DNA from: an uncultured Desulfobacteraceae bacterium
GTDB taxonomy: Bacteria > Desulfobacterota > Desulfobacteria > Desulfobacterales > Desulfobacteraceae
Reading direction: 5' to 3'
Assembly (NCBI GenBank): GCA_913041495.1
Contig: CAJWHT010000042.1
Coordinates: forward strand, 1 to 32,675
DNA length: 32,675 nucleotides
In this document: positions 16,987 through 24,983 of the stretch, piece after piece
Position numbering within the stretch: position 1 is the stretch's first letter
How the letters are laid out: the number at the start of each line of letters is the position of its first letter
The notes under the pieces: generated by a model
What the model was told of the DNA's origin: nothing
Database searches by the model: none
Seen by the model: only the letters and a program-made list of their open reading frames with translations
Made by a program: the position numbers and the translations under genes

Positions 16987-17571
16987 TTAGGCGTTCTTTT
17001 CGCCAAAATAATCTTCACCGTCCGCCGGGGTCACAATCCAATAGGCCTGAAATCGCTTCTCACCGGTATTCTTGATCACATGGGGAATCTGTGAAAAAAA
17101 AGAAAGGGTGTCACCGGCCTGAATATCGTAGGTTTCTCCCCCGTAGATCAACTGGGCGCTGCCGGCGATCACAATCCCCAATTCCCGGCCCAGATGTCCG
17201 TCATCGGTATCCCCCCGTTTCTGGCCCGGGGACAATTCGAGGAAAAACGCATTGAAGGAATGGCTGCCCTTGGACTGGCTTTCCCCGCAAAGGGTTTCAT
17301 ATTTGAATCCCTTGCGCTGGTAAATCTTGCGCTGGTCCCGCTTCACGATTTCCACCCGGGTCATGGTCTCATAGTCCTTGAAGAACTTATTGGGGGGCAC
17401 GCCGTATACTTCCAGAAGCTGCAGCAGGGTGTCCAGCGAAGGTGAAATCCGGTTTCTCTCAATCTGTGACAGCAGGCTGGAACTGACACCGGCTTTGGTG
17501 GCCACCTCTTTTATGGTCAGATGCCGTGAATTCCGAATGGCCCGTAACAGGGGGCCCAGTTTTGTTTTCAT
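16987..17571 (-). CDS. XRE-family regulator with C-terminal cupin sensor
   Basis: The 194-aa protein has an N-terminal helix-turn-helix (about 3-58: LTIKEVATKAGVSSSLLSQI, then ERNRISPSLDTLLQLLEVYG) and a C-terminal cupin_2 barrel with HLGRELGIVIAGSAQLIYGG and AGDTLSFFSQIPHVIKN. This layout is common in regulators that sense small organic ligands. The open frame begins with a GTG at 17580, but that codon overlaps GGTGG, a Shine-Dalgarno for the ATG at 17571, so the ATG is preferred. It is the first gene of the unit with leuC and leuD and divergent from the FapA gene. Control of the leuCD pair and of itself is a likely but inferred role. Confidence 0.88.
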   Translation of the reverse strand: MKTKLGPLLRAIRNSRHLTIKEVATKAGVSSSLLSQIERNRISPSLDTLLQLLEVYGVPPNKFFKDYETMTRVEIVKRDQRKIYQRKGFKYETLCGESQSKGSHSFNAFFLELSPGQKRGDTDDGHLGRELGIVIAGSAQLIYGGETYDIQAGDTLSFFSQIPHVIKNTGEKRFQAYWIVTPADGEDYFGEKNA

Positions 17572-17586
17572 AAGATCCACCGATTA

Positions 17587-17738
17587 AGTATAATTAATTA
17601 ATCTTTAATAATACTAAAACCAGTATACAAGTCAACCAAAAATTTTCACTATACTGAAATAATCCCCGGTGTTTATTTCTCAGCAAAGAAAGGTCCCGCA
17701 CCCGGGACTTGACCTTTGCTGACTAGTATAATAATACT
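17587..17738. promoter_or_regulatory. Divergent control region with repeated AGTAT/ATACT half-sites
   Basis: Between the divergent XRE and FapA genes the pentamer AGTAT or its complement ATACT occurs at 17587, 17611, 17622, 17651, 17725 and 17734. Two pairs form inverted repeats: 17611-17626 (6-bp gap) and 17725-17738 (4-bp gap). The second pair contains a perfect TATAAT (17727-17732) just before the FapA Shine-Dalgarno. This is a natural candidate operator for the XRE regulator. No strong -35 partner was seen on the plus strand. Confidence 0.5.
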
Positions 17739-17757
17739 GTTTGAGGAGGAAATTCCC

Positions 17758-19758
17758 ATGACATCAAAGGAAAAACGCAACGCTGCCAAAGCGTCTGGCA
17801 GTGTGCACTGCCATAGTGCCCTTGTCACCCGTATTGCGCTTTTCCTCAATTACCTGAGCCGCGAAAACTTCCAGAAACTCATCCGTGACACCAAGGGCCG
17901 CCCCCTGACCTCGGAAGGGGATCTGCTCAAATATATGATCACCCAGGGCTATATCAATGCAGCCGACGCCCCCTCCCTGAAAAAAACCTGTTTGAGCTTT
18001 GCCAGGGCCCAGAAAGATACCCGATTCGGCTCCCTGTGTATCCAGTTTGAATTCCTGACCCAGAGCAACCTGAATCTGGCACTGGAAGAGCAAAAAAAAT
18101 TAAGCACTGACGGCCGCACTATTTTCTTAGGTGACCTTCTGGTGGAAGCAGGGATGATCTCCCAGCGCCAGCAAAAGCTTGTCCTCCGGAAACAGAAGAT
18201 GGATCTGGATTTCAAGGTAGCCCTCGTGGGGTTCGCCCCCAATACCAGGGAAATCAAGGAAAAGGACGTCACCATTTATATCCCGGAAGACGGACTTACG
18301 GCCTGGATGGTCAAAAACAAGCAATTTGATCCGGATATGCTCCTTTCGGACCTCAAGGAAATCATCGAACGCAACGGTATCATTTACGGCATGGCGGATG
18401 ATATCACCCTGGCCGCCTTTCTGGGATCCCCCCAGGATCCCGACGAAAGGTTCGAACTTGCCAAGGGACTTGCCCCGGTTCCGGGAAAGGATGCCCGGAT
18501 ATTCTACTTGTTTGACAAGGACTATTTGTCACCGGGCTCCGTGGAAAATGACGGTTCCATCGATTACAGGAACCGGGGAGATATTCCTTTTGTCCGGACC
18601 GATACGGTATTGGCGGAAAAGATCCCTTCCAAATCCGGAAGGGACGGTGTCAACGTATTCGGGGATGTGGTGGAAGCGCCCCCGCCCATGGATCTGGATA
18701 TTATCTGCGGCAAAGGGGTGGCGCTCTCCGAAGACCGGCTAAAAGCCGTGGCCACTCTGGACGGATACCCCAAACTCAGCCAGGAAGGCACCCTGTCCGT
18801 TTCCGACGCCCACGTCATCCGCGGGGATGTGGATTTCACCACCGGCCATGTCAAGTTTGATAAAAACGTATTTATCACCGGGGCCATTAAGGCCGGCTTC
18901 AGGGTGGAGGCCAATGATGTGGTGGCAAGGGCCGTGGACGGCGGTATCATCCATGCCAGAGGAGATGTCTCCGTGGCCAACGGCATCACGGACGGCACCA
19001 TTAAGGCAAAGGGCCACGTCAGTGCGGGATTTATCCACAGATCCACCATCGCCTGCTTGGGCAACATGGAAATAGACAAAGAAGTGGTGGAAAGCGACAT
19101 ACTGCTGGAAGGCACCTTTGAAATGTCCCGGGGCAAAATGTATGCCTCATCCGTGGCCGCACGGGGCGGGGCACGCATCTACCACATCGGTTCGGTAAAA
19201 GCCGTGCCCTCAACCATCACCGTAGGGGTATCCCCGTATATCGCCTCGGAACTTCGGTTCATCAACCGGAAGGTGGAAAAAAGCCAGACGGATTTTGACA
19301 CGAAAACCAGCGAGCAGGAAACCCTCAAAAAAAGCCTGGAAGAGATTGAATCCACCATCGAACGGATACAAACGGCCGCGGTCACGGACGGCGGGGAGGG
19401 GTTCCCGGATCTCAGCGGCCCCGAAGACCAGCAGGCGGCATTGAAAGCCCTGCGCCACGAAAAACAAAAGCTCCAGGCAAAAATTATCAAGGTGGGCCTG
19501 GATATCCGGGTCGCCAAGGAAGAGATCGCCCACTGGATCAACGAAAAATTTGAAATCAAACGGCAAAACAAAACCAATCCCCCCAGGCCCATACTGGATA
19601 TCCGGGGGCGGATTCTCGCCGGCACCCGTGTGAAAGGCATCCACTCGTCCACATTAATTTCACGGGATCTGGCCCGTGTCAGGCTGATTGAAATGTCCTG
19701 TGCCAGCGACCACAAAGACGGCAAGCTCTCCTGGGAAATGGTGGCCAACCGCCTCTAA
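17758..19758 (+). CDS. FapA (DUF342) protein with N-terminal helix repeats
   Basis: The 666-aa protein has a central and C-terminal FapA/DUF342 region: VRTDTVLAEKIPSKSGRDGV, then a beta-helix-like run with GVALSEDRLKAVATLDGYP, KAGFRVEANDVVARAVDG and repeated Gly turns, followed by a coiled coil (about 505-600) and a tail. FapA-type proteins are linked to polar flagellar assembly in Vibrio and are common in deltaproteobacteria with unclear roles. The first 150 residues hold four units of a GxLL.....I....L..AL pattern like the N-terminal repeats of GspE/MshE ATPases. GAGGAGG fixes the start at 17758, 14 codons inside the open frame. It is divergent from the XRE gene. Confidence 0.85.
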   Translation: MTSKEKRNAAKASGSVHCHSALVTRIALFLNYLSRENFQKLIRDTKGRPLTSEGDLLKYMITQGYINAADAPSLKKTCLSFARAQKDTRFGSLCIQFEFLTQSNLNLALEEQKKLSTDGRTIFLGDLLVEAGMISQRQQKLVLRKQKMDLDFKVALVGFAPNTREIKEKDVTIYIPEDGLTAWMVKNKQFDPDMLLSDLKEIIERNGIIYGMADDITLAAFLGSPQDPDERFELAKGLAPVPGKDARIFYLFDKDYLSPGSVENDGSIDYRNRGDIPFVRTDTVLAEKIPSKSGRDGVNVFGDVVEAPPPMDLDIICGKGVALSEDRLKAVATLDGYPKLSQEGTLSVSDAHVIRGDVDFTTGHVKFDKNVFITGAIKAGFRVEANDVVARAVDGGIIHARGDVSVANGITDGTIKAKGHVSAGFIHRSTIACLGNMEIDKEVVESDILLEGTFEMSRGKMYASSVAARGGARIYHIGSVKAVPSTITVGVSPYIASELRFINRKVEKSQTDFDTKTSEQETLKKSLEEIESTIERIQTAAVTDGGEGFPDLSGPEDQQAALKALRHEKQKLQAKIIKVGLDIRVAKEEIAHWINEKFEIKRQNKTNPPRPILDIRGRILAGTRVKGIHSSTLISRDLARVRLIEMSCASDHKDGKLSWEMVANRL

Positions 19759-19796
19759 GCCCGGATATCTTTCCCCAGCGAACTTCTGATCACACC

Positions 19797-20435
19797 CTAT
19801 TCTTCGTCTTCCCAGGTATGGACCAACTGACCGCGGTCCTGGTATTCGTTTAAAAACCTGGCCATGGCATCCGCATCAACAAGTTCCACCAAAAGATCAT
19901 GGGTTACGGATTCCCCGTACTCAGTGCCCGCGATATCCGCACGAAACGATTTGATCTGGCTTGTGAAAATATCGTTGAAGGGGTACGGCAGCACCACCTG
20001 CACGGCACGCGTCTTTACCAGCTTCACCAGGGGTGCCTGTTCGATGGCGGCAAGCACAGAGCGCCCATAGGCATCAATGAGCCCCCGGACCCCGAGCTTT
20101 ACCCCGCCGTAATGCCGGGTCACCACCGCAGCCACACAGGTCATATGATTTGCCGCCAGGACGTTGAGCATGGGCTTGCCCGCCGTGCCTGCGGGCTCTC
20201 CGGCATCAGAGGCGTGGCTGATCTCCCCGCGGTCCCCCACCACATATGCCCAGCAGTTGTGGGTGGCGGTTTTATTTTCCTTGGACACCCGGGTAATAAA
20301 GGCCTTTGCCGCCTCCATGGACGATACGTAGGCCAGCGAACAAATAAAGGTGGACCGTTTGATTTTAATCTCTGCCTGCCGGACGGGGTCATCCTCTGAC
20401 AGGCCCACGGAATAGTAGTAGTTTACCTGGTTCAT
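19797..20435 (-). CDS. YigZ/IMPACT-family protein
   Basis: The 212-aa protein has the IMPACT/YigZ core: KIKRSTFICSLAYVSS, SKENKTATHNCWAYVVG, the signature DAGEPAGTAGKPMLN, and TRHYGGVKLGVRGLIDAYG, plus a C-terminal DUF1949-like ferredoxin-fold part. The eukaryotic relative IMPACT inhibits Gcn2; bacterial YigZ is of unproven function and may bind nucleic acid or the ribosome. The open frame has 35 extra N-terminal residues of non-conserved character. The inner Met at 20435 (MNQVNYYYSV) gives the usual family length, although its Shine-Dalgarno is weak. It is convergent with FapA and divergent from the GntR gene. Confidence 0.87.
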   Translation of the reverse strand: MNQVNYYYSVGLSEDDPVRQAEIKIKRSTFICSLAYVSSMEAAKAFITRVSKENKTATHNCWAYVVGDRGEISHASDAGEPAGTAGKPMLNVLAANHMTCVAAVVTRHYGGVKLGVRGLIDAYGRSVLAAIEQAPLVKLVKTRAVQVVLPYPFNDIFTSQIKSFRADIAGTEYGESVTHDLLVELVDADAMARFLNEYQDRGQLVHTWEDEE

Positions 20436-20556
20436 GCCCCGGGTATAGTATAATTGGCGCCCAAAGAAAAGCCCCGGGGTATTGAACTTGACAGGGGCGA
20501 TAAATGAATCTACTTTGAATACCTGAATCGACCTTAACAACCATTGGAATACCGCC

Positions 20557-21189
20557 TTGAAAAAAGAACAGATGGACCCGGACCGGATTTACGCGGCACT
20601 GAGAAAAAAAATCATTCACCTGGAGCTTGCGCCGGAGAGTGTGCTGAACCTCAGCGACCTGGCCAAAGAGTTCCAGGTCAGCCGGACCCCCATCAAAGAG
20701 GTATTGATTTCCCTCCAGGCCGAAGAGTGGATCATGCGCCAGGGGTCTCATTTCATAGTCACCCCCTTAAGCCTTGAACGCATCCGTGAAATAACCGAAA
20801 TCCGTATGGTCATGGAAGTCCAGGCCAATCTCTGGGCCATGGAGCGGATAACCCCGATAGAATCCCAACGGTTGAACGAACTCAGAGCGCAGATCCATGC
20901 CTTTGATGCGACGGCCTCAAACCAGGAGATCGTGGATTTCGACTTCGATCTGCACCACTTCATCTTCAGCATCACCAAAAACGCCAACCTGGCAAGGATT
21001 CTGGAGCGGATTCTAAGCCACTACCTGCGATTCTGGCTGGCCATCCCCCGCCAGATCGATCACAAGGATTTTTTCACCGAAACCCTTGAACTCATGGATG
21101 CCATTGATCAGCGGGATGCCGGCCTGATCAAGGAGTGCACCACCAGCCATATCCGCAATTCCGTGGCCCAGATCATGGGCACAAGATAG
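20557..21189 (+). CDS. GntR-family regulator with FCD domain
   Basis: The 210-aa protein has an N-terminal winged helix (about 5-70: LNLSDLAKEFQVSRTPIKEV) and an all-helical FCD ligand domain with VDFDFDLHHFIF. Some FCD metal-binding positions seem kept (the D and H of that motif, and the late SHIRNS). The position usually occupied by the H of EHRAI appears replaced (TETLELMDAI), so metal binding may be altered. The start is uncertain: TTG at 20557 with weak TGGA upstream, or ATG at 20572. A TTGACA (20488-20493) lies upstream with a poor -10. The gene precedes the aminotransferase-fold enzyme, whose promoter carries a large inverted repeat that this regulator might recognise. Confidence 0.88.
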   Translation: MKKEQMDPDRIYAALRKKIIHLELAPESVLNLSDLAKEFQVSRTPIKEVLISLQAEEWIMRQGSHFIVTPLSLERIREITEIRMVMEVQANLWAMERITPIESQRLNELRAQIHAFDATASNQEIVDFDFDLHHFIFSITKNANLARILERILSHYLRFWLAIPRQIDHKDFFTETLELMDAIDQRDAGLIKECTTSHIRNSVAQIMGTR

Positions 21190-21273
21190 CCCTACCCCAC
21201 ATTCTCCTGCCCGTTTTGCACCGTCACAGGACAGGTGCGTCTTGGGAAATCTCTTTACAAATTCTCAGAAGGC

Positions 21274-21302
21274 TTGACATTAATTTAAAATAAATTTATC
21301 GT
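21274..21302 (+). promoter_or_regulatory. Promoter of the class-V aminotransferase-fold gene
   Basis: A perfect TTGACA (21274-21279), a 17-bp spacer and TATCGT (21297-21302, 4 of 6). The expected transcription start near 21309 lies within the large inverted repeat. The leader would be about 43 nt, with TTAGGAG before the start codon. Confidence 0.6.
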
Positions 21303-21318
21303 AAATTCATTTTAAATT
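21282..21318. repeat. Near-perfect inverted repeat over the promoter
   Basis: The arm AATTTAAAATAAATTTA (21282-21298) and its mate (21302-21318) match as an inverted repeat at 16 of 17 positions around the 3-bp centre TCG. It spans the spacer, -10 and transcription start of the downstream gene. The size and position fit an operator for a dimeric repressor. Confidence 0.75.
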
Positions 21319-21351
21319 CCTTATGAATAAAAAATAGATTTAGGAGCATCC

Positions 21352-22512
21352 ATGGACAGTCTAATCTATCTGGACAACGGCGCCACCTCATTTCCCAAAC
21401 CGGAATCGGTTTACGGATTCATGAACGATTTTTACCGCAATAACGGGGTCAGCCCCGGCAGGTCCGGATATGACCTGTCCATAGAAACCGGCAATATTGT
21501 TGAAGATACCCGTAAGGCAATGACCCGTTTTTTCAACGGCCAGGATCACAACCGCCTGGTCTTCTCCGCCAATTCCACGGATGCCCTGAACCTTGCCATC
21601 AACGGGATCGTGAATCCCGGCGACCATGTCATTGCCACAGCCCTGGAACACAACGCAGTGCTCCGGCCGCTGCACCACCTGACCCAATACCACGGGGTTG
21701 AGGTGGACTATCTTCCCTTTGACGAAAAAGGGTTTGTCTCCCCCGAAGATTTCCGGTCCGCGGTTAAACCCAATACCACCCTGGTGGTGGTGAACCACGG
21801 TTCCAACGTGATCGGGACGGTCCAGCCGGTAAAGCAAATCGGTCAGATATGCAGGGAAAAAAATGTCCCTTTCCTGGTGGATGCCTCACAGACCGCCGGA
21901 AAGGTGGCCATCGACATCCAGGAGATGAACATCGATATTCTCGCTTTCACAGGGCACAAATCCCTGCTGGGTCCCACCGGCATCGGCGGCCTTTACGTGG
22001 GGGACAATATCGAGATCCGGCATACCCGAGCCGGCGGCACAGGGGTAAAATCCGCCCAGCGCCATCACCTGGAGGAATACCCCTACCGCCTGGAGTACGG
22101 CACCATGAACACGGTGGGCATCGCCGGCCTCTTTGCCGGAGTTCAGTGGCTTGAAAGTCAGGGGATGGAAAACATCCACGCCCATGAAATGGCCCTGACC
22201 CGGAAACTCCGGGACGGCCTGTCCGCCATAGATGACGTGGTCTGCTACTGTGCAGACGATCTTGCCGGCCACATCGGGGTGCTCAGCTTCAACATCCTGG
22301 GGCAGGAGGCCCTCAATGTGGGCACCCTGCTGGACGGAGATTACAATATTGCCTGCCGCACCGGGCTGCAATGCGCCCCCATGGTCCACGAACAACTGGG
22401 CACTGCCACCTACGGCACGGTCCGGATGGGGTTCGGCCCCTTTAACAATGACAGCCATGTGGATGCCGCACTGGAAGCCGTGGCGGAAATCGCGGCGTTC
22501 CTGAACAGGTAA
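21352..22512 (+). CDS. Cysteine desulfurase-like PLP enzyme (class-V aminotransferase fold)
   Basis: The 386-aa protein is a NifS/SufS relative: it begins IYLDNGATSFPKP, has a PLP-stacking His (H100 in EHN), the Schiff-base lysine K203 in TGHKSLLG, and the sulfur-carrying Cys in CRTGLQCAP (C341, with C335 nearby). It matches what I recall of the EF2568-type subfamily, whose members often sit with selenium-dependent molybdenum hydroxylase genes. It could mobilise sulfur or selenium for a cofactor. No suf or isc genes are adjacent; a purine nucleoside phosphorylase follows 67 bp downstream. The ATG is preceded by TTAGGAG. The exact substrate is unknown. Confidence 0.88.
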   Translation: MDSLIYLDNGATSFPKPESVYGFMNDFYRNNGVSPGRSGYDLSIETGNIVEDTRKAMTRFFNGQDHNRLVFSANSTDALNLAINGIVNPGDHVIATALEHNAVLRPLHHLTQYHGVEVDYLPFDEKGFVSPEDFRSAVKPNTTLVVVNHGSNVIGTVQPVKQIGQICREKNVPFLVDASQTAGKVAIDIQEMNIDILAFTGHKSLLGPTGIGGLYVGDNIEIRHTRAGGTGVKSAQRHHLEEYPYRLEYGTMNTVGIAGLFAGVQWLESQGMENIHAHEMALTRKLRDGLSAIDDVVCYCADDLAGHIGVLSFNILGQEALNVGTLLDGDYNIACRTGLQCAPMVHEQLGTATYGTVRMGFGPFNNDSHVDAALEAVAEIAAFLNR

Positions 22513-22579
22513 CGCCTTTCCATTCCCGGCAAAACCTGGTAGGACTCCTGTAGACCCCAGATAAACTCAGGAGACGATC

Positions 22580-23407
22580 ATGTCATCACTGCGGCAGCAG
22601 GTCATTGAAAGTGCAGGTTTCATCCGCGCAAGATTCGGGGATTGCAGCCCGGCAATCGGTTTTCTCACAGGCACGGGATTATCCGACACCCTGTCGGATC
22701 TGGAGGAAACCGACCGAATGGATTACGCAGACATTCCCCATTTTCCAAAAGCCACCGTTGCCAGCCACACCGGCAGCCTGGTCCGGGGCAAGGTGGGGGA
22801 CAAAGAGCTACTCGTCTTTAAGGGACGTTTCCACCTCTACGAAGGCTATGGCCCGGACATGGTGGCCTTCCCCGTGCGAATCCTCCAGGAACTTGGGATT
22901 TCTGTGCTCATTTTGTCCAACGCTGCCGGCGGCATCAATCTGACCTTTTCTCCGGGTGAGATTATGATGATATCAGACCACATCAACCTGACCTGCAAAA
23001 ATCCCCTGGCAGGTCCCGAAGAACCGGAGTGGGGCCTTAGGTTTCCCGATATGACACAAGTCTATGATCCGAAACTGCGGGAACTGGCCCTAACATCGGC
23101 CCGGGAACTTGGCATTCCCCTGCACCAGGGGGTATATGCAGGACTTCAGGGTCCCAGCCTTGAAACCCCGGCGGAAACCCGATTTCTGAAAGTCATCGGT
23201 GCGGATGCGGTGGGTTTTTCCACGGTGATGGAAGCCATCACAGGTGTCCAGGCGGGCATGCGGATTCTGGGGCTGTCCATGATCACCAATATCAATGATC
23301 CGGATGCCCCCGCGCCCACCACCCTTGAGGCGGTGGTGGATACGGCGAACCGGTCTTCAAAAAAAATGAACCGCCTGCTGAGCCGGGTCATTCAACGGAT
23401 GGACTGA
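22580..23407 (+). CDS. Purine nucleoside phosphorylase (trimeric PNP/MTAP family)
   Basis: This enzyme splits purine nucleosides with phosphate to free base and ribose 1-phosphate. The 275-aa protein has FLTGTGLSD (phosphate loop), the Arg-His pair in GRFHLYEGY, ILSNAAGGIN, QGVYAGLQGPSLETPAETR, GFSTVMEAI and a late SMITNINDPDAP, where the Asn would contact a 6-oxopurine. This is the human-type, guanosine/inosine-preferring class. One oddity is GFSTVMEA where GMSTVPEV is usual. A strong AGGAGA precedes the ATG. It is likely transcribed with the aminotransferase-fold gene upstream. Confidence 0.92.
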   Translation: MSSLRQQVIESAGFIRARFGDCSPAIGFLTGTGLSDTLSDLEETDRMDYADIPHFPKATVASHTGSLVRGKVGDKELLVFKGRFHLYEGYGPDMVAFPVRILQELGISVLILSNAAGGINLTFSPGEIMMISDHINLTCKNPLAGPEEPEWGLRFPDMTQVYDPKLRELALTSARELGIPLHQGVYAGLQGPSLETPAETRFLKVIGADAVGFSTVMEAITGVQAGMRILGLSMITNINDPDAPAPTTLEAVVDTANRSSKKMNRLLSRVIQRMD

Positions 23408-23456
23408 CGCTTGTCGGAAGCACCGGATGGTCTTGATGATGAAATCCGGTCAAGCG
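23408..23456. repeat. Interrupted hairpin after the PNP gene
   Basis: ACCGGAT (23422-23428) pairs with ATCCGGT (23444-23450), and outer CGCTTG (23408-23413) with CAAGCG (23451-23456), leaving an 8-nt bulge on one side. There is no T-tract, so termination is possible but not shown. Confidence 0.35.
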
Positions 23457-23605
23457 GTAACCTGCCAGAGGTATTCCGGGCAATGAGCCTTGAAAAACCA
23501 AAGGGTATGCCTTATCAATAACTATAGTTGAGCCACCGCCCCCCCCCGCGAGGGATGCGGTATTATTTTAGCATTGCATCCCATCTCTTGGGAAAAGGAA
23601 GACCA

Positions 23606-24499
23606 ATGAGAATAGTTACCCGACCGGATTTTGACGGCATCGTCTGTGCCGTCCTCCTTCTTGAAGCCGAAGCCCCCGACCTGGACATTTACTGGGCGGA
23701 ACCCAATCAGATTCAGGCAGGCATCGCCGATATTCAGCCCGGAGATATCATTGCCAACCTGCCCCCCCACCCCGACGCTGGCCTCTGGTTCGACCACCAT
23801 GTCTCCAATACACCGGAAAAACCCCTGCCCGGCGCCTTCCATATCGCCCCGTCCGCAGCCGGGGTGATTTATGAGTATTACAAATCCAAAGGGAAACTGG
23901 ATAACCGATACGACGAACTGATCCTGAATACGGATATGATTGACTCCGCCGATCTGAACAGGGACCAGGTCAAACGCCCCGAAGACTACCCCTATATCCT
24001 GTTGTCCATGACCATAAAAAACAAGGATTTCGAGGATATTGCCTATTGGAACCGGCTGGTGGAAATGCTCCGGCGCTATCGCATTGAAAAAGTCATGGCC
24101 GACCCCGAGGTGGCGGAGCGCGCCGAAGCCGTCATCCGTGAGAACCAGGCCTTCGGCCAGTATCTCCTGGACCACACCACGGTGAAACAACGGATCTCAA
24201 TCACGGACTTCAGATCCCTGGACAAGGTGCCTTCAGGCAACCGCTTCCTGACCTATTCCCTGTTCCCGGACACCATGGCCAGCGTTAAGATCCGCTACGC
24301 TTCAAAAGAAAAGAAACAGGTGCTCATCTCCGTGGGCCACAGCATCTTCACCCCGGACTGCAAGGTGAATGTCGGCCGTATGCTTGCCAAATACGGCGGC
24401 GGGGGTCACCGGGGCGCCGGCGGCTGCACCCTGGATGCCGAGGGGGCCCAGGAAAAAATCGATGAGATTCTACAGACCCTGATGGACAATTCAGCATAG
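23606..24499 (+). CDS. DHH-family phosphoesterase
   Basis: The 297-aa protein has the DHH motifs of the RecJ-like/NrnA/exopolyphosphatase superfamily: RPDFDG (residues 6-11, metal ligands) and WFDHHVSN (D63, H64, H65). It ends with a DHHA1-type substrate-binding motif, GGGGHRGAGGC. Possible substrates are short oligonucleotides, cyclic-dinucleotide products such as pApA or pGpG, or polyphosphate; the sequence does not decide between them. The open frame starts 26 codons upstream, but AAAGGAAG before the ATG at 23606 and the motif position favour the shorter protein. Confidence 0.87.
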   Translation: MRIVTRPDFDGIVCAVLLLEAEAPDLDIYWAEPNQIQAGIADIQPGDIIANLPPHPDAGLWFDHHVSNTPEKPLPGAFHIAPSAAGVIYEYYKSKGKLDNRYDELILNTDMIDSADLNRDQVKRPEDYPYILLSMTIKNKDFEDIAYWNRLVEMLRRYRIEKVMADPEVAERAEAVIRENQAFGQYLLDHTTVKQRISITDFRSLDKVPSGNRFLTYSLFPDTMASVKIRYASKEKKQVLISVGHSIFTPDCKVNVGRMLAKYGGGGHRGAGGCTLDAEGAQEKIDEILQTLMDNSA

Positions 24500-24530
24500 A
24501 CCAGCACGGATATTCCCGGCTACAACCGGG

Positions 24531-24827
24531 CTACAATTTATCTTTTACACTTGCCACTTTGTCCGACATGGTCTGTGCCTTATCCGTTCTCGTCCCCATC
24601 TTGATAATGGTCTGAATACGGGGGGCTCCCATCTCGTGGACACGTTCGTGGCATTGTTTTACCACGGCCATCACCGCATCATACTCCCCCTCGATATTGG
24701 TGCCGTTGGAATGCAACTCGGATGTCAGCCCCGAAGCCGTTATCACCTCGTGGCAGGCCGCCACATATTTGGAAAGGGAGACCCCCACACCCAGGGGCAC
24801 CACACATAAATCCATGATTACGTTCAT
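24531..24827 (-). CDS. MTH1187-family thiamine-binding protein (UPF0045)
   Basis: The 98-aa protein fits the ferredoxin-like UPF0045/MTH1187/YqgV family. It begins MNVIMDLCVVPLG, then has SLSKYVAACHEVI, LHSNGTNIEGEYDAVMAVVKQCHE and MGAPRIQTIIKMGTRTDK. Members bind thiamine or its hydroxymethylpyrimidine part and often adjoin ABC transporter genes for it; no transporter is present here. AAGGAAAG precedes the ATG and a good promoter lies upstream. It is divergent from the AlkA-type gene. Confidence 0.9.
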   Translation of the reverse strand: MNVIMDLCVVPLGVGVSLSKYVAACHEVITASGLTSELHSNGTNIEGEYDAVMAVVKQCHERVHEMGAPRIQTIIKMGTRTDKAQTMSDKVASVKDKL

Positions 24828-24863
24828 TTTATCTTTCCTTTCTTGCGGTTCACTTTCCCCGGT

Positions 24864-24892
24864 ATTTTAGTCGTATTGATGCCGGGTTGCAA
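24864..24892 (-). promoter_or_regulatory. Promoter of the MTH1187-family gene
   Basis: On the minus strand TTGCAA (24892-24887), a 17-bp spacer and TAAAAT (24869-24864, 5 of 6) lie 37 bp from the start codon. Confidence 0.5.
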
Positions 24893-24983
24893 CGGTAAAG
24901 AAAAGGAAGGGACACTGGCCAATGACCCAAAAGTCAGTTACAACGGTATACTTAACGCCGGCCCTGTGCCAAAGGAGAACTTG

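Noticed and set aside
23408-23518. In-frame continuation of about 36 codons after the TGA of the PNP gene, possible readthrough or TTG-started small ORF
   Set aside because: The PNP family ends near the TGA, no Sec-type context is visible, and a stop-free run of this length is not unusual at this base composition.
24843-24983. N-terminal extension of the AlkA-type frame that looks like a lipoprotein signal (LMPGC)
   Set aside because: A strong AAAGGAG sits before the inner ATG at 24984, the family starts there, a DNA glycosylase would not be a lipoprotein, and the stretch overlaps the promoter of the divergent gene.
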